DNA of 35,903 bases from DATGZX01 sp035296965 (GTDB lineage: Bacteria; Planctomycetota; Planctomycetia; Gemmatales; Gemmataceae). Shown in pieces: positions 1 through 8,195 of the stretch. The position numbers and the translations under genes were made by a program. The DNA is taken from positions 1 to 35,903 of the forward strand of contig DATGZX010000116.1 of NCBI GenBank assembly GCA_035296965.1, written 5' to 3'. Numbering within the stretch: the first letter of the stretch is position 1; every line of letters begins with the position of its first letter. The notes beneath the pieces are model-generated. The model searched no databases. It was not told where the DNA came from and saw only the letters and a program-made list of their open reading frames with translations.

Positions 1-744
1 TTGACGGGTGTCGAGAAGAAGACGATCCTGCGTTTGGTCCGATCCGTTGGCGAGCAATGCGACAAGTTCATGCGGACAGCGATTGTCGCTGTCGAGTGCG
101 AATCAGTTCAATGCGATGAGGTTTGGTCTTTTGTGCTCTGCAAAGAAAGGACTCGGAACCTGAGGGGCTATCCTGAGTGCGTCGGAGACTGCTATACGTG
201 GACGGCCCTTGAGAAGAACACGAAGCTTCTGCTGGCCTATGCGGTTGGCAAGAGGGATCACAGCACTGGCTTGACGTTCGCTCGCCGGCTGAGGAATGCA
301 ACGTCTGGTCAATTCCAGATCGACACGGACGGGTTGACGGTTTACCCCAGTGTAATCGCAGAAGTCTTTGGCACGCATCAGGATCATGCCAGGGTCGTCA
401 AGGTCTTCGGCAAGTCCCAAGAGGGCGAAGCCCGCTACTCACCGGCGCAGATAATAGATGTGCATGTCGAGAAGGGCTGGGGAAATCCCGACCTCAAGCA
501 AGCGTCCACAAGCTTCATCGAAAGGAGCAACAAGACGTTGCGAATGCAGATACGCAGGTTTACGCGGTTGACGGACGGGCATAGCAAGCTGTGGGAGAAC
601 CATGAAGCTGCTATCGCCATGTTTTTCGCGTACTATAACTTCTGCCGGGTGCATTCGACCATCAGGACCACGCCAGCCGTTGCCGCCGGGCTAACCGACC
701 ACGTGTGGACGGTCAAGGAATTGCTGGCAAGGCTACCAGGCTGA
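1..744 (+). CDS. IS1-family transposase, 5' end outside window
   Basis: DDE-type transposase resembling the IS1 family as found in many environmental bacteria. The three acidic positions are visible: Asp in QCDEVWSFV (near residue 39), Asp in IDTDGLTVY (near 109) and Glu in IERSNKTLRMQ (near 173), followed by a C-terminal YYNFCRVHSTIR stretch. The frame is open from the first base of the window, and the opening residues (TGVEKKTILRLV) read like the end of a helix-turn-helix that normally precedes the catalytic part. The true start is therefore probably upstream and the TTG at base 1 is not a reliable start. The stop at 742-744 lies only 36 bases from the stop of the neighbouring ArsR gene, so the element may have inserted just behind that gene. 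The terminal inverted repeat was not identified. Confidence 0.85.
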   Translation: MTGVEKKTILRLVRSVGEQCDKFMRTAIVAVECESVQCDEVWSFVLCKERTRNLRGYPECVGDCYTWTALEKNTKLLLAYAVGKRDHSTGLTFARRLRNATSGQFQIDTDGLTVYPSVIAEVFGTHQDHARVVKVFGKSQEGEARYSPAQIIDVHVEKGWGNPDLKQASTSFIERSNKTLRMQIRRFTRLTDGHSKLWENHEAAIAMFFAYYNFCRVHSTIRTTPAVAAGLTDHVWTVKELLARLPG

Positions 745-780
745 AAGCACGCGATCCGACCCCACTACCCTCCTTCGGTT

Positions 781-1092
781 TCAACCTGGGTCTTTCGAGA
801 ACCATGCCAGCCAGTCACGCACGAGTTCAAGACGGCGACGATCGATCCGGTAGCGCCGGCTGCGTCCCTGCCGCTCGTGATGGAGCAGTCCGGCAGACTC
901 GAGTATCTGCAGGTGCCGCGTCGTGGTCGGCCACGCGTGCTCGAACATCTTGGCGATGGCACCGGCCGTCATCGAGCCACCTTCGAAGTACAACGTCAGC
1001 AAAATCCGGCGGCGCACCGGGTGAGCGAGCGCCGTGAACACCGCCTCGTACGCGTCCTGCCGCTGCTTGGATTCCCGTTTGAACACAATCAT
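781..1092 (-). CDS. ArsR/SmtB-type winged-helix transcriptional regulator
   Basis: Small (103 aa) dimeric DNA-binding repressor of the ArsR type. FTALAHPVRRRILLTLY (residues about 20-36) is the characteristic opening helix. The recognition region follows (MTAGAIAKMF, then TTRHLQILESAGLL), and then the wing (HHERQGRSRRYRI). No metal-binding CxC or other cysteine motif is present, so it is not an evident arsenic or metal sensor; it is closer to the SdpR-like group that often pairs with SRPBCC proteins. No such partner follows: the next gene downstream is a transposase. The ATG at 1092 abuts the predicted -10 box, so the mRNA may instead start at or near the GTG at 1086 (third codon) and be leaderless. 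An inverted repeat overlapping the promoter suggests autorepression. The ligand is unknown. Confidence 0.88.
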   Translation of the reverse strand: MIVFKRESKQRQDAYEAVFTALAHPVRRRILLTLYFEGGSMTAGAIAKMFEHAWPTTTRHLQILESAGLLHHERQGRSRRYRIDRRRLELVRDWLAWFSKDPG

Positions 1093-1121
1093 TATTTAGC
1101 ATAAAGGCTAAATGTCGTCAA
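1093..1121 (-). promoter_or_regulatory. Promoter with overlapping inverted-repeat operator of the ArsR gene
   Basis: Read on the minus strand, TTGACG (1121-1116) and TAAATA (1098-1093) are separated by exactly 17 bases, a good sigma-70-type promoter. A 7-bp perfect inverted repeat, ATTTAGC (1094-1100) and GCTAAAT (1107-1113) with a 6-base spacer, lies between and over these boxes. That is the usual placement of an ArsR-family autorepression operator. The -10 box touches the annotated ATG, so transcription would begin near 1086. Confidence 0.6.
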
Positions 1122-1538
1122 GGCCGGCTCGCGTAACCAGGGAGGCGGATGGGATTGGGCAGGATGATCCAGTGCCAAGAAGATGTGAACTCAAGAGCGC
1201 TTATTTCTGGCACCGATTCAAGCGAGCGGATCGGATTGCATGAATATCGAGAAGGGACCCGCTTTCGTGAAAATGGGTCCGTTTCAGTTTTGCCTTTTAG
1301 CTCACCGGCGACAAGCAACCGGCCAGGATGGGATGTCGCTTCAGCGACCGCGATTTCGCAGCGGCGCACGTTGGACAACGGCCAACGATGCGAAGGAATC
1401 CGCCTGCCGAGCATCTTGGCCGGGGATACTTCTGGGATCACGAAAACAAGCCGGACTTCAAGGGGTGGAATGGGGCCGTCGTGGCAGGGGGCAACGTCAC
1501 CCTGTTCGCCAACTCGTTCAGCGAGTTTGTGGCGGGCT
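1122..1538. other. Gene-free stretch behind the HlyD gene
   Basis: No convincing gene on either strand. Reading frames present here have unlikely composition and resemble no family I recognise. A weak GGACCC/GGGTCC inverted repeat sits near 1255-1282. It lies between the upstream region of the ArsR gene and the 3' end of the exporter operon. Confidence 0.4.
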
Positions 1539-2597
1539 TCAGGGGTTTTCCGCCGGCTGAGTCCCGATGAATACGTCCACGATCTGTCCCGGATAGAGGC
1601 GAACGGCGCCGGCGCTGCCAGGCTGCACGGCAAAGATCACCTCGATAATGCGGGTATCCACTAACTCCTGCGTAGCGCCGGTGAGTTGTTTCTTGGGCAA
1701 GGCCAGCGGCTCGATGGCAAGCATCGTGAGCGGGACGTGCAGGAGCTTCCTGCCGGTGATGACCGCGACTGCGGGCAGGCCAGGCCGCAAAAATACCGCG
1801 TCTTGCTCGTCCACCTGCACGCGCACGTGCAGCACTTCGAGATCCGCCAGGACGATCGCGGGCTCCGCGCCTACTGCGGCAAATTCTCCCACTTCGAGGT
1901 TGACCTTCAGGACGACGCCGGGACGCGGAGCACAAACGGTCAGGCGTTCCAGACGAACCCGCAGCACCTGCGCCTCCGCCTGAGCGGAGGCGAGCGAGCT
2001 TTCGGAAACGCGCAAGTCCCACTCCCAGGTGCCCACACGGACCCGCTCCAAGTTCGCGTCAGCCTCGAGTAAGGCGGCGGCCGACTCTTCCATCTCCAGG
2101 GCCTTTTCCGACACCTGCTCGTCACTGGCAGCACTGCCGGGCTGCAGACGGCGAATCCGCTCGTACTCGCGTTTGGCGTGGTCGCGGCGTGCCAGGGCAC
2201 GTTTGAGGGCGGCTTGCAGCGGTGCCACTTCCTCCGGCCGGGGCGCTTTTTGCAAGCGCTTGAGGGTTTGCTCGGCGACGCCGATCGCCGCCTGCGCGCG
2301 TGCCAGGTCGGCCTGCAGCGGGCGAGGATCCAATTGGAACAAGGGTGCGCCGGCCGATACCTTGTCGTTGGGCCGGACGAATACCTTCCAGACCAGGCCT
2401 GATTCCGGCGCAGCGATGCGGACGTTGCGGTCGCGGCCTTCAATGACGCCGCTGGCAGCGATGCCGTCCGGGTATGGGTTTACAATTGCCGGCCGAGCCG
2501 GTTCCTCCACCGGCGCGTGCCAAGCTGAGGCACCCACCACATAGATGCCGGCCGTGAGACCGGCAAGAGACAAGCCAATGGTCGTCCATTTCAGCAT
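1539..2597 (-). CDS. HlyD/DevB-type membrane-fusion adaptor of an ABC exporter
   Basis: Periplasmic adaptor (352 aa) linking an inner-membrane ABC pump to the outer membrane. One N-terminal membrane anchor covers residues about 5-27. The first lipoyl half is near 60-95 (SGLVWKVFVRPNDKVSAG), a long Ala/Glu/Arg-rich coiled-coil hairpin runs through about 95-215, the second lipoyl half is near 220-240 (PRPGVVLKVNLEVGEF), and a beta-barrel domain follows to about 340. It is the last gene of the operon STAS-permease-ATPase-HlyD; its ATG lies 7 bases inside the end of the ATPase gene, which implies translational coupling. The gene set matches the DevBCA/MacA-like exporters known for lipids, glycolipids or peptides. 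The substrate cannot be read from the sequence. Confidence 0.88.
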   Translation of the reverse strand: MLKWTTIGLSLAGLTAGIYVVGASAWHAPVEEPARPAIVNPYPDGIAASGVIEGRDRNVRIAAPESGLVWKVFVRPNDKVSAGAPLFQLDPRPLQADLARAQAAIGVAEQTLKRLQKAPRPEEVAPLQAALKRALARRDHAKREYERIRRLQPGSAASDEQVSEKALEMEESAAALLEADANLERVRVGTWEWDLRVSESSLASAQAEAQVLRVRLERLTVCAPRPGVVLKVNLEVGEFAAVGAEPAIVLADLEVLHVRVQVDEQDAVFLRPGLPAVAVITGRKLLHVPLTMLAIEPLALPKKQLTGATQELVDTRIIEVIFAVQPGSAGAVRLYPGQIVDVFIGTQPAENP

Positions 2598-3391
2598 GGT
2601 GGCGCATCTCCTATCGGTTCCAGCTCCGCCGCATCGCAGTGAGCGAGCGCAGCTTGCCAGACTTGGAGCAAGAAGGGCGCCGATGCCGGCTGCACGGCGC
2701 CGTCCTCCATCTGATAAATCAGGTCGGCAAACCGCAACGCCCGGAAGTCATGCGTGACCACCAGCACGGCCCGGGCTCGGCCCTGGTCGTCGACGCCGCG
2801 GCTCGCGCCCCGAATCAAATCCATCACAGTCTCGCCGGTCCGGGAATCCAGGTTCGCGGTCGGCTCGTCGCAAATGAGCAGACGAGGGCGTCCAACCAGC
2901 GCCCGCGCCAGGGCAACCCGTTGTTGCATTCCGCCGCTCAACTCATGAGGCGCGGCGTCCAACCTGCCGGCCAAACCCACCTCTTCAAGCTGTCCTGCTG
3001 CGCGGGCCAGCGCGGCGCGCCGGGGAATTCCTCGGGCCAGGAGTGGAACGGCGACATTCAGCAGGACCGGCAGTGAAGGAATCAAGTGGAACTGCTGAAA
3101 GACATACCCGACCAGCTCACCGCGCCGGCGGGTGCGTTCGTCGTCACTGAGCTGCCACCAGGCGAGCCCGAAGGCCTCGACCTCTCCGGAAGACGGACGC
3201 AGCATACCTGTGGTGATCGACACAAGGGTAGTCTTGCCGCAGCCGCTCGGGCCGGCAAGCATCACCAGACGGCCAGGCGGAATATCCAGGTCGACGCCCC
3301 GCAGGGCCGCGACCGCTCGCTCGCCGGCGCCAAACGTCTTGGTCACCCGGCGCAGGCGAACAGCTGGGAGTGGCTCTTGCTTCAGACCCAT
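2591..3391 (-). CDS. ABC transporter ATP-binding protein (DevA/LolD/MacB type)
   Basis: Nucleotide-binding subunit (266 aa). Walker A is GPSGCGKTT (residues about 47-55), the Q-loop is in YVFQQFHLIPSLPV, the ABC signature is LSGGMQQRVALARAL, Walker B is RLLICDEPTANLD, and the switch His lies in VLVVTHDFRAL. The LIPSLPVLLNVAVPLL stretch after the Q-loop is typical of the DevA/LolD/MacB branch, which works with FtsX-like permeases. It starts 4 bases after the permease stop codon and overlaps the adaptor gene by 7 bases, so the three proteins are made together. The extra C-terminal 30 residues (after the usual D-loop/H-loop end) are not assigned to a domain. Confidence 0.93.
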   Translation of the reverse strand: MGLKQEPLPAVRLRRVTKTFGAGERAVAALRGVDLDIPPGRLVMLAGPSGCGKTTLVSITTGMLRPSSGEVEAFGLAWWQLSDDERTRRRGELVGYVFQQFHLIPSLPVLLNVAVPLLARGIPRRAALARAAGQLEEVGLAGRLDAAPHELSGGMQQRVALARALVGRPRLLICDEPTANLDSRTGETVMDLIRGASRGVDDQGRARAVLVVTHDFRALRFADLIYQMEDGAVQPASAPFLLQVWQAALAHCDAAELEPIGDAPPC

Positions 3392-3395
3392 TTGT

Positions 3396-4526
3396 TCACC
3401 GAAAAAGTAACGCCGGGTCGGCGCGCAGGACGCGCGGCAGGTTCAACATACTGCCGAGACTGACACACACCAGCATTGGGGCCAGGCCTCCTGCCAGTAG
3501 TTGCCAGGGAAAGACGGCCACCAGACTGGCATCGGCACGCAGGGTCGGAAGGACCAAAACCCCGGCCATGCCAATGCCGATGCCGTAGCTGATCAGCCCG
3601 ACCGTGAGCGCCTGCAGCAGGACCATGCGCACCAGGGTGCGCGGCCGAGTGCCGACGGCCTTCAGGAGCGCAAAGTGCGGCAAGTAGTCAGCCGTGAATT
3701 GGTTGAACGCCGCCAGCGACACGATGAAGCCGACGAGCACGCCAAGCCCGACCGTCACAGCGAAGTTCGCGCCGATGCTGGTGCGAAACATGACGAAACT
3801 CATGGTGATCCATCGGAACTCGTCGCACCCATAGGCCTGCAAGCTCGGCGATGCCTGTATCGCTCGGCGCACTTGGGCCACCGAGGCGTCGGGCTTGACC
3901 TTGACCATGATGTAGCTTAGCGGGCGCCGGCTCTCCGGCACGTACTTTTTGGCAGTGGCATAGCTGGCGTACAAGGTCGGCAAGCTCAAGAGATTGCCGC
4001 GCGCACGACAGATGCCGATAACGCGGGCCCTGCGGTCGTTGAGGCGGAGCACGGCTCCCACGCCAATGCCTGGCAGGCGCTGACGATTGGACGTCTCCAG
4101 GAGCACCGTGTCGGGCAGGCGCAGGTCGCTTAGGTTGCCTTCGAGCATTTCGGGCGGCTGGCCGACCAAGGTGGCGCGATCGATGCCAATGAGGTGCACG
4201 CGGTAAAAACGACCATTGGGCAGATCGGCGCTGGCCTGGTTGATGGAGAGCAGCGGCTGCGCCCATGCCACGCCCGGTACGGAGCGCACCCGTTCGAGTT
4301 CCTGCTCGCTGAGGCCGCGAAACATCTCAATTTGGTGCGGCTCATTGGAGGCAACCCAGATGTCGGCCTGACGCATGAATTGCATCACCCCGGTGGCGCG
4401 TTCGAGTACCCCGAGAAAGATGGCCACCGGCTGCGTACAGAGGAGGACCGCGAACGACACGCCGAAGACCAAGGCCACGAACTTGCCCCGTGCGTTGAAG
4501 AGCATCATGAGCGCAACACGGTTCAT
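3396..4526 (-). CDS. FtsX-like ABC transporter permease (DevC type)
   Basis: Inner-membrane subunit (376 aa) with the MacB/FtsX layout: one N-terminal transmembrane segment (residues about 17-40), a large periplasmic domain (about 45-245; starts MRQADIWVASNEPHQIEMF), then three transmembrane segments near 249-270, 293-322 and 338-360. The cytoplasmic link FALLKAVGTRPRTLVRMVLLQ is the conserved coupling region of FtsX-domain proteins. With the ATPase and HlyD adaptor it forms a DevBCA-like exporter that probably acts from the inner membrane or periplasm outward. It begins 22 bases after the STAS gene. The transported compound is unknown. Confidence 0.9.
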   Translation of the reverse strand: MNRVALMMLFNARGKFVALVFGVSFAVLLCTQPVAIFLGVLERATGVMQFMRQADIWVASNEPHQIEMFRGLSEQELERVRSVPGVAWAQPLLSINQASADLPNGRFYRVHLIGIDRATLVGQPPEMLEGNLSDLRLPDTVLLETSNRQRLPGIGVGAVLRLNDRRARVIGICRARGNLLSLPTLYASYATAKKYVPESRRPLSYIMVKVKPDASVAQVRRAIQASPSLQAYGCDEFRWITMSFVMFRTSIGANFAVTVGLGVLVGFIVSLAAFNQFTADYLPHFALLKAVGTRPRTLVRMVLLQALTVGLISYGIGIGMAGVLVLPTLRADASLVAVFPWQLLAGGLAPMLVCVSLGSMLNLPRVLRADPALLFR

Positions 4527-4548
4527 GCCGAGCCTCGCGGTGATTTCC

Positions 4549-4890
4549 TCAAGCTTCCGCCTGCGTAATGTCGCCGTAGAGCGGGAAGAGCCTACCGAGA
4601 CCGGTGATGGTCAGGATTTCCAGCACAGCAGGCGTAGGCGCCGCCAGGCGCAACTCGCCGCCGCGGACGCGCACCAGCTCCCGCATGGCAACCAAGGCCC
4701 CCAGTCCGGCACTGGCGATGAACTGGAGTCCCGATAAATCCAGCACGACGACAGGTTGGAACTGCCTTTGCAGCGTGCGCATGCAATGTTGGAGCACGGC
4801 TGCCGCTTCGTGGGTCGCCGCGCCGCGCAGCGTGATGGAAAGGACTTGGCCACGTACAAGGCAGCTGGTCGCCAGCGGTTCGGATTCCAT
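4549..4890 (-). CDS. STAS-domain protein (anti-sigma factor antagonist type) heading the exporter operon
   Basis: Protein of 113 residues consisting of one STAS domain. I chose the ATG at 4890 because AGGAG sits five bases upstream of it; the frame stays open further upstream but without a comparable ribosome site. VVVLDLSGLQFIASAGLGAL contains the phosphorylation-loop region of SpoIIAA/RsbV proteins. The serine equivalent to SpoIIAA Ser58 is kept (Ser60) but the preceding Asp is replaced by Ala (ASAG instead of DSSG). STAS proteins work by binding a partner in a phosphorylation-dependent way, and MlaB shows that they can also sit on an ABC transporter. Being first in the operon, it may regulate the exporter; this is inference. 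No kinase of the SpoIIAB/RsbW type is encoded nearby. Confidence 0.85.
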   Translation of the reverse strand: MESEPLATSCLVRGQVLSITLRGAATHEAAAVLQHCMRTLQRQFQPVVVLDLSGLQFIASAGLGALVAMRELVRVRGGELRLAAPTPAVLEILTITGLGRLFPLYGDITQAEA

Positions 4891-5009
4891 GGATACTCCT
4901 GCGCAAATGCCGTTCCCGCAGTCGGGTTGAGGCAGCCGCGATTCTAGGTGGTGCCCATCCTTTGGGGCCGGCTTGACGAGCGGCGTGAAAGATGAGGTTG
5001 GCACTTGTA

Positions 5010-5030
5010 GGTCAAGCTGCCAGCTTGACC
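5010..5030. repeat. Perfect 21-bp palindrome, REP-like
   Basis: Arms GGTCAAGCTG (5010-5019) and CAGCTTGACC (5021-5030) around a single central base. The core CAAGCTG-N-CAGCTTG recurs at 22511-22537, and both copies are preceded by GTAG or begin with it. It lies between the beta-helix gene and the STAS operon. There is no T-run on the minus strand after it, so it is not an obvious intrinsic terminator. Confidence 0.7.
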
Positions 5031-5044
5031 CACGGCGAATCGGT

Positions 5045-7993
5045 TTACGTGCGTTTGCTAAAGGCCTCGTTGGAACCGAGAATGTCAGCCACCATTGTCT
5101 GATCAGTAGTCCCTGACGACAGAAGATTCAGGAAGGTAATCAGGCCGCCCGAGTCCGCCGGCCGGCCGAGCAACGCTGCGTAGTCCGCCTCGACCAGGTT
5201 GGTCTGGAACTCCTTCGAGCCGAATACCATCGTGGCCACCGTCGACCGGGAGGTGCCGCTCGCCAGCGCCTGGCTGAACATGCTCAGCCCGCTTGGATCC
5301 GGTAAGCGATTCAATGCGTCCTCGTAGAGCGCGTCCAGAAAACCCTGGTCGTTGCTGCCGTGGAGCTGGAAGTACTCCTGGGAGCCGACGAGGGCTGCCG
5401 ACACCTGTTCAACGGTCATCGTGCCGCCCAGGGCCATGACAAAGGTTTGAAGCCCACTGGGGTCGGCAGCACGATGTAGATATCGTTGGTAGAGGGACTG
5501 CACGAGGTCGGTGCGGTATTCGCTGGAGCCCTCGATCGCCGCGACTACGGCGCTGGGGGATGTGCCTTGCTGGAGCTGCGCGCTCCACGACGCCAGACCG
5601 CCCGGATCGGCAGGCCGGTTCAAGAGAACTTCATAGACGTTTTCGACAAACAACTGGTTGGCGTTGGCGCTAGCGCTGTACTGGGGCTCGTAGGCGCCGA
5701 TGGAGACACCGGCTGGACCGGGGCGCGGGAAGCCGCGCTCGTCGGTAGCCGGGGCGCCGGAAGAAACGCCCTTGCCAATGGTCAGACTGCCCGGCAGGAC
5801 CGCTTCCGTCTGAACAATCTGGCCGCCGCTTGCCGCGCCGGCGAACGCGCCGCCGTTGTCCTCCAGCGGACCTAGTGCGGGATTGCCAGGTGAGAAGGGG
5901 CCGAAGCCGGTATTGCCGCTGGCCACTGCCACATTTTGAACATAGTTGCCGCCCTTGTCTGTAACGGTATCGCCGGCACCGATGTAGACATCCGGTCCAT
6001 CGAAGTTGCTGGGCGCCGTGTCCTGCACGACGATGGTGTTCTGGAAGGTGACCCCGGTGCTGAAGATGGCTACCCCGCCGCCGTCGCCGCCGGCAGCCGT
6101 GTTGCCGTTGATCGTGTCATTGACGAACGCCAGGTGCCCGAGGTTGTCATCAATGGCGCCGCCGCTCGTGCCGGCGGTGTTGCCGGTGAAAGTGTCATTG
6201 GTAAGGGTTGGGGTGCCAAGCCCGCTTGAGTAAAACAGGGCCCCTCCGTAACTGACAGCCCCGTTGCTGTTAAACGTGGTGCCGCTGACCGCGAACGCGG
6301 CTCCTTCGAAGAACACGGCGCCGCCCTCGTTGCCCGCGACATTGCCCGTGAACTGCGAATTCGAGATGGTCAGCATGCCCCCGGACTGGGAGACTGCCCC
6401 AGCGCCGAACGTGGCGCTGTTGTTCAGGAGCAGGCAGTTGTCGAGGGTGAGGATGCCGACGCTCCCAGCCAAGGCGCCCCCAAACCCGCTTGGAGAAGCT
6501 CCCGTGGCCGCGTTGTCGCGAAGGGTCACCCCCACCAGCGTCACATTCTGCGCGGCGCCGCCGTTCAGGTGGATGGCACCGCCCTGACCGTTGCGGGCCT
6601 GGTTGTTGTCGAAGGTGCTGTTGGACGGCAGCAGCGAAAGGGAATCGTCCTCCACAGCGCCGCCGTTGGTGGCCGCTACGTTGCCGCTGAACGTGCTGCC
6701 AGCGATGCCGGGTGTCGCGTTGGCGTCCGTCACCAGCAGGCCGCCACCCGGGCCCGCGGAGGCGATGTTGTCGCTGACGGTACTGTTGGTAATGGAGAAG
6801 CCGCCGGCGCCTAGGTAGCTCAGGCCGCCGCCCCCCCCAGTGCCAGCCGCCGTGTTCTGCGTAACGACGCTGCCCATGATGAAGTTGTCGGTGCCGAAGT
6901 CATTGTTGGCCTCGCTGACGCCGCCGCCGGACAAAGCGGCGCTGTTGAGGGCGATGGTATCACCCTGAGCCGTCAGGGCGGCGTTCGTGTTGTTGGCGAT
7001 GCCGCCGCCGTTACCCTGCGTCGAATGGTTGCGGGTTATCGTGTCGTTGCTGAGGGTGATACTCAAGGGATTGGCAAACTCGACATCGATGCCGCCGCCG
7101 TCGAGTTCGGAAGTGTTGCCGTTAATGGAGCTGCCCTTGATGCTGAGGGCCCCGAGGGTATTGATGAAGATCCCTCCGCCGCCGTAGTTAGCTGCGGTCA
7201 AGGTGTTGTCGCTTATCGAGCTGCCTGTAATCGTCAGATTGCCGTGTTGGCCGTCGAACAGGCCGATGCCGCCGCCGGCACTGCCGGCCGTGTTGCCGGC
7301 GATGAGGCTGTTGGTCGCAGTGATGTTGCCGGTTCCTTCATTGGCATCGCCGACCCCGCCGCCCCAGTCGTCCGAGCCCAACACCTGATTGTCGGTGACC
7401 TGAGTATCGGTCAAGGTCACATTGCCGTTGTTGAGGGCAATGCCGCCGCCGTAAAGACTGCTCGAATTCTGTGCGTTGACCGTGTTTCCGGTGACGATGG
7501 AGTCCATCAGGGTTAGGGACGACGACTGTCCGGAAGCGTCCTGTACGAAGATGCCGCCTCCGCTGCCGCCGGTGCTGCCGTCGCGGATGGTCACGCTGGA
7601 GAACTGGACGGTAACCCCGGTCGCGGGGTTGACGAGGAAGACGCGATCGGTACCGCCGCCGTCGATGATCGTGTTTCCGGGGCCGGCGCCCTGGAGGATC
7701 AGCGCGTGGGTAACGTCCAGTGCGCCAGTGAGATTAAGGTAGTTTCCCGCCGGCAGATTGATGGTGTTGTCGGCCACCTGCCCGGCATTGACCATGGCAA
7801 TGGCCTGGCGTAACGAGATTTGATTGGCGATGGTCGTATCCAGGGGAGTGGTCACGGTGACCGAGGGAACGAGGCGATCCTCGAGCGCCTCAAGTACCAG
7901 GCGACGGCGGGCGCGTTCGCGTCGCCCCTTGGCTGGTTGGCTTGTGGCTGTGAACGCATGGCGGACGCTGCAGAAATAATTGTGCATAGACAT
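5045..7993 (-). CDS. Giant exported beta-helix protein with LEALEDR-type sorting motif and DUF4214 repeats
   Basis: A 982-residue predicted surface or secreted protein. Residues 34-44 read LEALEDRLVPS, the LEPR-XLL-like motif that marks many planctomycetal exported proteins, following an Arg-rich stretch. Residues about 50-760 are a long right-handed parallel beta-helix: recurrent GGGI, N-rich turns and GNTA/ISDN/TFSGN steps, typical of polymorphic outer-membrane or pectin-lyase-like folds. Residues about 778-982 contain tandem DUF4214 units (FVENVYEVLLNRPADPGGL, then related RYLHRAADPSGL, DALNRLPDPSGL and ALLGRPADSGGL blocks), a domain usually found at the C-terminus of secreted repeat proteins. 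GAGGAGG lies ten bases before the ATG at 7993. It probably mediates adhesion or carbohydrate binding. It is transcribed away from the sigma factor gene across a 200-base divergent region. Confidence 0.85.
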   Translation of the reverse strand: MSMHNYFCSVRHAFTATSQPAKGRRERARRRLVLEALEDRLVPSVTVTTPLDTTIANQISLRQAIAMVNAGQVADNTINLPAGNYLNLTGALDVTHALILQGAGPGNTIIDGGGTDRVFLVNPATGVTVQFSSVTIRDGSTGGSGGGIFVQDASGQSSSLTLMDSIVTGNTVNAQNSSSLYGGGIALNNGNVTLTDTQVTDNQVLGSDDWGGGVGDANEGTGNITATNSLIAGNTAGSAGGGIGLFDGQHGNLTITGSSISDNTLTAANYGGGGIFINTLGALSIKGSSINGNTSELDGGGIDVEFANPLSITLSNDTITRNHSTQGNGGGIANNTNAALTAQGDTIALNSAALSGGGVSEANNDFGTDNFIMGSVVTQNTAAGTGGGGGLSYLGAGGFSITNSTVSDNIASAGPGGGLLVTDANATPGIAGSTFSGNVAATNGGAVEDDSLSLLPSNSTFDNNQARNGQGGAIHLNGGAAQNVTLVGVTLRDNAATGASPSGFGGALAGSVGILTLDNCLLLNNSATFGAGAVSQSGGMLTISNSQFTGNVAGNEGGAVFFEGAAFAVSGTTFNSNGAVSYGGALFYSSGLGTPTLTNDTFTGNTAGTSGGAIDDNLGHLAFVNDTINGNTAAGGDGGGVAIFSTGVTFQNTIVVQDTAPSNFDGPDVYIGAGDTVTDKGGNYVQNVAVASGNTGFGPFSPGNPALGPLEDNGGAFAGAASGGQIVQTEAVLPGSLTIGKGVSSGAPATDERGFPRPGPAGVSIGAYEPQYSASANANQLFVENVYEVLLNRPADPGGLASWSAQLQQGTSPSAVVAAIEGSSEYRTDLVQSLYQRYLHRAADPSGLQTFVMALGGTMTVEQVSAALVGSQEYFQLHGSNDQGFLDALYEDALNRLPDPSGLSMFSQALASGTSRSTVATMVFGSKEFQTNLVEADYAALLGRPADSGGLITFLNLLSSGTTDQTMVADILGSNEAFSKRT

Positions 7994-8142
7994 GGCGGCT
8001 TGGCCTCCTCGGAGCAGAGTGACAAGGACGGAGCTGAAGTGGGCCTATCCACAGTGCGTAATCCGGGGGTAAACTCTGCAAAGAATTCTCGCAACGAGCA
8101 AGATTGGGCAAGGCGCCAGCTGCGGTCGGCCTGGCGACAGGT

Positions 8143-8148
8143 TATAAT
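8143..8148 (+). promoter_or_regulatory. Putative -10 box of the ECF sigma / kinase operon
   Basis: A perfect TATAAT preceded by GGT stands 47 bases before the likely sigma-factor ATG at 8196. The matching -35 position (8120-8125, CTGCGG) is poor, so the call rests on the -10 box alone. It is in the intergenic region shared with the divergent beta-helix gene. Confidence 0.4.
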
Positions 8149-8195
8149 CGGGCAGATTTCATGTACTTCTTCCAGGCATAGACCGTTTGGCCACG

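Noticed and set aside
1149..1664. Overlapping plus- and minus-strand frames of about 170 codons behind the HlyD gene
   Set aside because: Both run into the HlyD coding sequence in wrong frames, and neither has a ribosome site or a domain.
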